Positions 42,133 through 45,950 of a stretch of 45,950 nt of DNA are shown piece by piece. The stretch covers positions 1 through 45,950 of the forward strand of contig JABJGE010000004.1 of the NCBI GenBank assembly GCA_018662405.1. The letters run 5' to 3'. Origin of the DNA: Campylobacteraceae bacterium. GTDB lineage: Bacteria > Campylobacterota > Campylobacteria > Campylobacterales > Arcobacteraceae. The notes beneath the pieces were generated by a model that was not told where the DNA came from, did not search any database, and worked only from the letters and a program-made list of their open reading frames with translations. The first letter of the stretch is position 1. Each line of letters begins with the position of its first letter. A program made the translations under genes and the position numbers.

Positions 42133-43500
42133 ATGATTGACTTTACAAAATTTGAGAAATACTCAAAACCAGGACCTAGATATACTAGCTACCCTACTGC
42201 ACCAGAATTTAATGAAAATTTTACTGAAGCAGACTTAATTCAAAGATTTAAAAGTCAATCTAGTGATAGACCATTATCTTTATATATTCATGTTCCTTTT
42301 TGTAGAAGTGCATGTTATTTTTGTGGATGTAATGTAATATTTACAAGTAAAGAAGATAAAAAAGTTAAATATATTGAATATTTAAAAAAAGAACTAGCAA
42401 TTCTAGCTAAGCATCTTGATACTAATAGAATAGTAACTCAAATGCACTTTGGTGGAGGAACACCTACATTTTTAAGTCCTGATCAATTAAAAGAGGTTTT
42501 AGACTCTCTTAAATCTACATTCCCTAACTTTTCACCAGATGCTGAAGTTTCATGTGAAGTTGATCCAAGATTTTTTGAACAAGGTCATATGGATGTATTG
42601 AAAGAAGCAGGATGCAACAGACTAAGCTTTGGAGTACAAGATTTAAATCCACAAGTTCAAAAAACAATTCATAGAATTCAGCCACTTGAATTAACAGCAA
42701 AAGTTGTACAAATAGCAAGAGATGCTGGAATAAATTCTGTAAATATTGATTTAATTTATGGACTACCACATCAAACAAAAGAAACATTTAGACAAACAAT
42801 TGAACAAATAGTTACTTTAAATCCTGATAGACTTGCGGTATTTAATTATGCTCATGTTCCTTGGATGATGAAAACTCAAAGAAAATTTGATGAAACAACA
42901 TTTGCACCACCATCAACTAAGTTAGAAATCTTAAAAGATACTATTGCTTACTTTGATGAACATGGATACAATATGGTTGGTATGGATCACTTTGCAAAGC
43001 CAGAAGATGAGCTGTTTAAAGCTATTGAAAAAGGTGAATTACATAGAAACTTCCAAGGATACACTACAAAAGGTGGTGCTGATTTAGTTGGAATTGGTGT
43101 GACATCTATTGGTGATGGAGTTGATTACTATGTACAAAACTTTAAAGATTTACCAACTTATGAAGAAGCAATTGATGCAGGAAGATTACCTGTATTTAAA
43201 GGTTTTTCTTTAAGTGATGATGATATTTTAAGACAATATGTAATTATGGAACTAATGTCTAACTTCTCACTTGATATTAAAAGAGTTGAAAAGAAATTTA
43301 ATATTGTTTTTAATGAATACTTTAGTGATGCTGTTGCAATGCTACAAGAGTTTAAGGAAGCAGAACTTATTACTATAGATGATAATCATATTAAAGCAAA
43401 TACAACTGGTGCTATGCTAATTAGAAATATCTCTATGACATTTGATGCATATTTACATAAAATACCAGAAGATAAACGAAGATTCTCTAAGACAATATAA
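42133..43500 (+). CDS. hemN: Oxygen-independent coproporphyrinogen III oxidase
   Basis: HemN is a radical SAM enzyme that converts coproporphyrinogen III to protoporphyrinogen IX under low oxygen. The 455-residue length is that of true HemN. The cluster motif is CRSACYFCGC (Cys57, 61, 64). RPLSLYIHVPFC precedes it, and GPRYTSYPTAP at residues 14-24 is the N-terminal feature of authentic HemN rather than HemW. It is directly downstream of argF. Confidence 0.95.
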   Translation: MIDFTKFEKYSKPGPRYTSYPTAPEFNENFTEADLIQRFKSQSSDRPLSLYIHVPFCRSACYFCGCNVIFTSKEDKKVKYIEYLKKELAILAKHLDTNRIVTQMHFGGGTPTFLSPDQLKEVLDSLKSTFPNFSPDAEVSCEVDPRFFEQGHMDVLKEAGCNRLSFGVQDLNPQVQKTIHRIQPLELTAKVVQIARDAGINSVNIDLIYGLPHQTKETFRQTIEQIVTLNPDRLAVFNYAHVPWMMKTQRKFDETTFAPPSTKLEILKDTIAYFDEHGYNMVGMDHFAKPEDELFKAIEKGELHRNFQGYTTKGGADLVGIGVTSIGDGVDYYVQNFKDLPTYEEAIDAGRLPVFKGFSLSDDDILRQYVIMELMSNFSLDIKRVEKKFNIVFNEYFSDAVAMLQEFKEAELITIDDNHIKANTTGAMLIRNISMTFDAYLHKIPEDKRRFSKTI

Positions 43501-43502
43501 AT

Positions 43503-44792
43503 ATGAGTGTAGTGGAAAATAATAAATTTAACTTTACAGCAATTAGTGATGATTGTATTAAGTGTGGAAAATGTAAATCTGTTTGTCCTATATTTGAAAT
43601 AAATCATGATGAGACAACATCTCCAAGAGGTTTTATTGATTTACTTGGTGCTTATAAAAGAGATGAACTAGAACTAGACAAAAATGCTAAAGAAATTTTT
43701 GAAAGTTGTTTTTTATGTACATCATGTGTAGAAGAATGTCCAAATGATCTACCAACAGATATGATAATTGAACAAGTTAGAAATGATATACGAAAAAAAT
43801 ATGGTATAGCTTGGTATAAAAGAGCATTTTTCTTTCTTTTAAGAAATAGAAAGGTTATGGATTTATTAGCAAAAATGGGATGGGTATTCCAAACTTGTGG
43901 ATTGAAAATAAATGCACAAAATCAAAGTAGTAAATTAAGATTAAATCTTCCAATAGAGATGATTCAAGATAGAACACTACCATTTGCAGATAAAAAGTCA
44001 TTTTTAAATACTTATCCAGAGAATATTAATGTAGAAAATCCTAAACAAAAAGTAGCAATTTTCATAGGCTGTATGGGAAACTATGCTTATACAAATGTGG
44101 GAAAAGCTCTACTTAAAATCTTAGATCGATTAGAAATTAATGCTATGATTCCAAAAAAACAATTATGTTGTAGTGCACCTGCATATTTTACTGGTGATTT
44201 TGATACTGTTGATTATCTTGTAAAAAAGAACATTGAATATTTTGAAACATTTATTGATGATGTCGATGCTATTGTAGTTCCTGAAGCAACATGTAGTGCT
44301 ATGATGAACATTGACTGGGTTCACTATCTTCATGACCAACCTGAGTGGAAAGAACGAGCAGCAAAACTAGCTCCAAAAATATTTATGGCTACAAAATGGC
44401 TTGAAAACAATACTAAATTAGCTGACATATTAAAAGAAGACGGAAAGCAAATTGATGATTTAATCACTTATCACGACCCATGTCATGCAAAAAAAATGCA
44501 AGGTGTACATAAAGAACCTAGAAATCTTTTAAAACAAAATTACGTACTAACAGAGATGAGTGACCCTAATCAATGTTGTGGATTTGGTGGTGTTACTATG
44601 CAATCAAATAACTATAAATTTGCAAAAGCAGCAGGTGCACCAAAAGCAGCAATGATTAATAATACAGGAGCAAAAGTTGTAAGTGCTGAATGTAGTGCTT
44701 GTAGAATGCAAATTACGGATAGCCTAGGTCGAACAGATTCTGATGTTATATTCAAAAACCCTATCGAATTAATTGCTGATGCTTTAAAATAA
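43503..44792 (+). CDS. (Fe-S)-binding CCG-domain protein, GlpC/GlcF-like
   Basis: The 429-residue soluble protein has two 4Fe-4S ferredoxin motifs, CIKCGKCKSVCP (Cys18-28) and CFLCTSCVEECP (Cys69-79). Two CCG domains follow (FIGCMGNYAY ... LCCSAPAYFTGD, and HDPCHAKKMQG ... NQCCGFGG). This is the architecture of iron-sulfur subunits such as GlpC, GlcF and LutA. The flavoprotein partner is not next to it, so the substrate is unknown. It follows hemN by two bases and overlaps lgt by one base. Confidence 0.85.
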   Translation: MSVVENNKFNFTAISDDCIKCGKCKSVCPIFEINHDETTSPRGFIDLLGAYKRDELELDKNAKEIFESCFLCTSCVEECPNDLPTDMIIEQVRNDIRKKYGIAWYKRAFFFLLRNRKVMDLLAKMGWVFQTCGLKINAQNQSSKLRLNLPIEMIQDRTLPFADKKSFLNTYPENINVENPKQKVAIFIGCMGNYAYTNVGKALLKILDRLEINAMIPKKQLCCSAPAYFTGDFDTVDYLVKKNIEYFETFIDDVDAIVVPEATCSAMMNIDWVHYLHDQPEWKERAAKLAPKIFMATKWLENNTKLADILKEDGKQIDDLITYHDPCHAKKMQGVHKEPRNLLKQNYVLTEMSDPNQCCGFGGVTMQSNNYKFAKAAGAPKAAMINNTGAKVVSAECSACRMQITDSLGRTDSDVIFKNPIELIADALK

Positions 44793-45619
44793 TGGAATTC
44801 TGGCAAAATATATATTCACATTTTGATCCTATAGCTTTTCACTTAGGATCAATTGCAGTACATTGGTACGGTATTATGTATGCACTAGCTCTTTTAATAG
44901 CTATTTATTCTGCACATTGGATAATTAAAAAAGATAATATAGATCTTCATAAAGATATACTTGATAGCTATATACTATGGGCAGAAATAGGTGTAATATT
45001 AGGTGCTAGAATTGGTTATATTCTTTTCTATGATACTCATACATATTATTATTTAACTCACCCATGGCAAATTTTCAATCCATTTATAGATGGTATGTAT
45101 GCTGGAATATCTGGTATGAGTTATCACGGTGCATTAATTGGATTTATTATTTCTACTATTATATGGTGTAGAAAAAATAAAATATCATTTTGGTTTATGA
45201 CAGATATTGCAGTCTTAGCAATACCTATAGGTTATATCTTTGGTAGAATTGGTAACTTCTTTAATCAAGAGCTTATAGGTAGAGTTACTGATGTACCTTG
45301 GGCAATATATGTAAATGGAACATTAAGACACCCCTCACAACTTTATGAAGCAATACTTGAAGGATTATTTGTATTTATTATTTTATATGTATATAGAAAT
45401 AGAAAAAAATTTGATGGTCAATTAGCATTAATGTATGTAGGACTTTATTCATTTGCAAGGATAATTGCAGAATTTTTCAGACAACCAGATATTCAATTAG
45501 GATTTATATTAAATACATCATGGCTAACTATGGGTATGTTTATTTCAATGATATTTGTAGTTTGTAGCTTTGTGTGTTTATTTTATATTATGAAGAATAT
45601 AAAAAATAAGATAATTTAA
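44792..45619 (+). CDS. lgt: Prolipoprotein diacylglyceryl transferase
   Basis: Lgt transfers diacylglycerol to the lipobox Cys of prolipoproteins in the inner membrane. The 275-residue multispanning protein has the HWYGIMYALALL start, SGMSYHGALIGFI with the catalytic His region, the Lgt signature GRIGNFFNQELIGR, and HPSQLYEAILEG. The first base of its ATG is the last base of the upstream stop (TAATG), so it is coupled. One likely client in this window is the DUF302 lipoprotein. Confidence 0.96.
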   Translation: MEFWQNIYSHFDPIAFHLGSIAVHWYGIMYALALLIAIYSAHWIIKKDNIDLHKDILDSYILWAEIGVILGARIGYILFYDTHTYYYLTHPWQIFNPFIDGMYAGISGMSYHGALIGFIISTIIWCRKNKISFWFMTDIAVLAIPIGYIFGRIGNFFNQELIGRVTDVPWAIYVNGTLRHPSQLYEAILEGLFVFIILYVYRNRKKFDGQLALMYVGLYSFARIIAEFFRQPDIQLGFILNTSWLTMGMFISMIFVVCSFVCLFYIMKNIKNKII

Positions 45620-45622
45620 TAA

Positions 45623-45895
45623 CTATCTATCTTTATATGGATCTTCAATATATTTCATTTCAATAGCCATCTCTTCTATCTTATTTTGAAGTAAGTCTAA
45701 TCTCCAATCATGGATTTTAGCAAACTTTTCTATCTCTTCTTTTCTTTGTTCTTCATTTGCTTGAACAAATATTCTTCTCATAAAAGGCTTAGGTATTTGT
45801 ATTGCAATTAATTGAAAATAGTTCTCTTTACAAGATCTTGAACAAAATGCTTTACTCATTGCTATTTTCTTTTTACAAAATGGGCAGTGCGACAT
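45623..45895 (-). CDS. Small zinc-finger protein of unknown function
   Basis: The 90-residue protein has an N-terminal treble-clef-like site (CPFC at 4-7, CSRSC at 18-22) followed by a charged helical region (EEQRKEEIEKFAKI). It resembles YacG in the first 25 residues but has a shorter inter-cysteine loop and a different tail, so I do not assign it. It converges on lgt with a 3-base gap. Its upstream region lies at the window edge. Confidence 0.65.
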   Translation of the reverse strand: MSHCPFCKKKIAMSKAFCSRSCKENYFQLIAIQIPKPFMRRIFVQANEEQRKEEIEKFAKIHDWRLDLLQNKIEEMAIEMKYIEDPYKDR

Positions 45896-45950
45896 ATATA
45901 ACTCCAGGAAACTATTATAAGTTCCATTTTTTTGGGATTATATCATAAAA

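Noticed and set aside
45623-45895. YacG assignment for the terminal zinc-finger protein
   Set aside because: The spacing between the two cysteine pairs is shorter than in YacG and the tail is longer and unrelated.

Overview
The window is AT-rich, densely packed bacterial chromosome. Gene content and style point to Campylobacterota, most plausibly an Arcobacter-like, sulfur-oxidising member: split sox genes without soxXAB, a Csd3-like M23 peptidase, short spacers, mostly -10-only promoters and frequent TTG starts. The assignment comes from recognising protein families, not from a database search. I see no tRNA, rRNA, CRISPR array, insertion sequence or phage gene.

Region 1 (1-5823) is housekeeping: the tail of a short-chain dehydrogenase, a CvfB-like S1 protein, murA, recR and dnaJ, then a small unknown and an exported protein joining an alpha/beta-hydrolase-like domain to a TlpA thioredoxin domain.

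Region 2 (5824-21742) is the accessory core and the most interesting part: two diverged copies of one sulfur-oxidation block. Each block has a rightward Tat-exported FCSD-type flavoprotein facing a leftward operon soxC-soxD-soxY-soxZ-(...)-DUF302. Block A carries an extra SoxH-like metallo-hydrolase between soxZ and the DUF302 gene. Its operon is preceded by a monoheme cytochrome c, a Tat-exported type II sulfide:quinone oxidoreductase-like protein and an unknown 146-residue protein. Block B lacks these, and a SoxW-like thioredoxin is divergent from its flavoprotein. soxX, soxA and soxB are absent from the window. In the expected scheme SoxYZ carries the sulfur substrate on the SoxY C-terminal cysteine and SoxCD oxidises the bound sulfane sulfur. 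The flavoproteins and the SQR-like enzyme would oxidise sulfide, and the thioredoxins would keep cysteines reduced. The role of the double-DUF302 proteins is unknown.

Region 3 (21743-30899) holds a MOSC protein, a glyoxalase II-like hydrolase downstream of leuB and leuD, the primary sigma factor rpoD, an M3 oligopeptidase downstream of obgE, rplU-rpmA with a strong intrinsic terminator, and ridA.

Region 4 (30947-45950) is again housekeeping: dnaG; a co-directional run of a LapB-like TPR protein, rnhA, rnc, aroC, an M23 peptidase and mgtE; a tight leftward operon ribA-rsmG-PP0621-like-unknown; a rightward operon hemB-argF-hemN-(Fe-S protein)-lgt; and a small zinc-finger protein.

Convergent genes are usually separated by perfect hairpins that overlap stop codons. 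Several annotation-relevant starts were moved from the longest open frame on the basis of Shine-Dalgarno (SD) sequences or promoter position.
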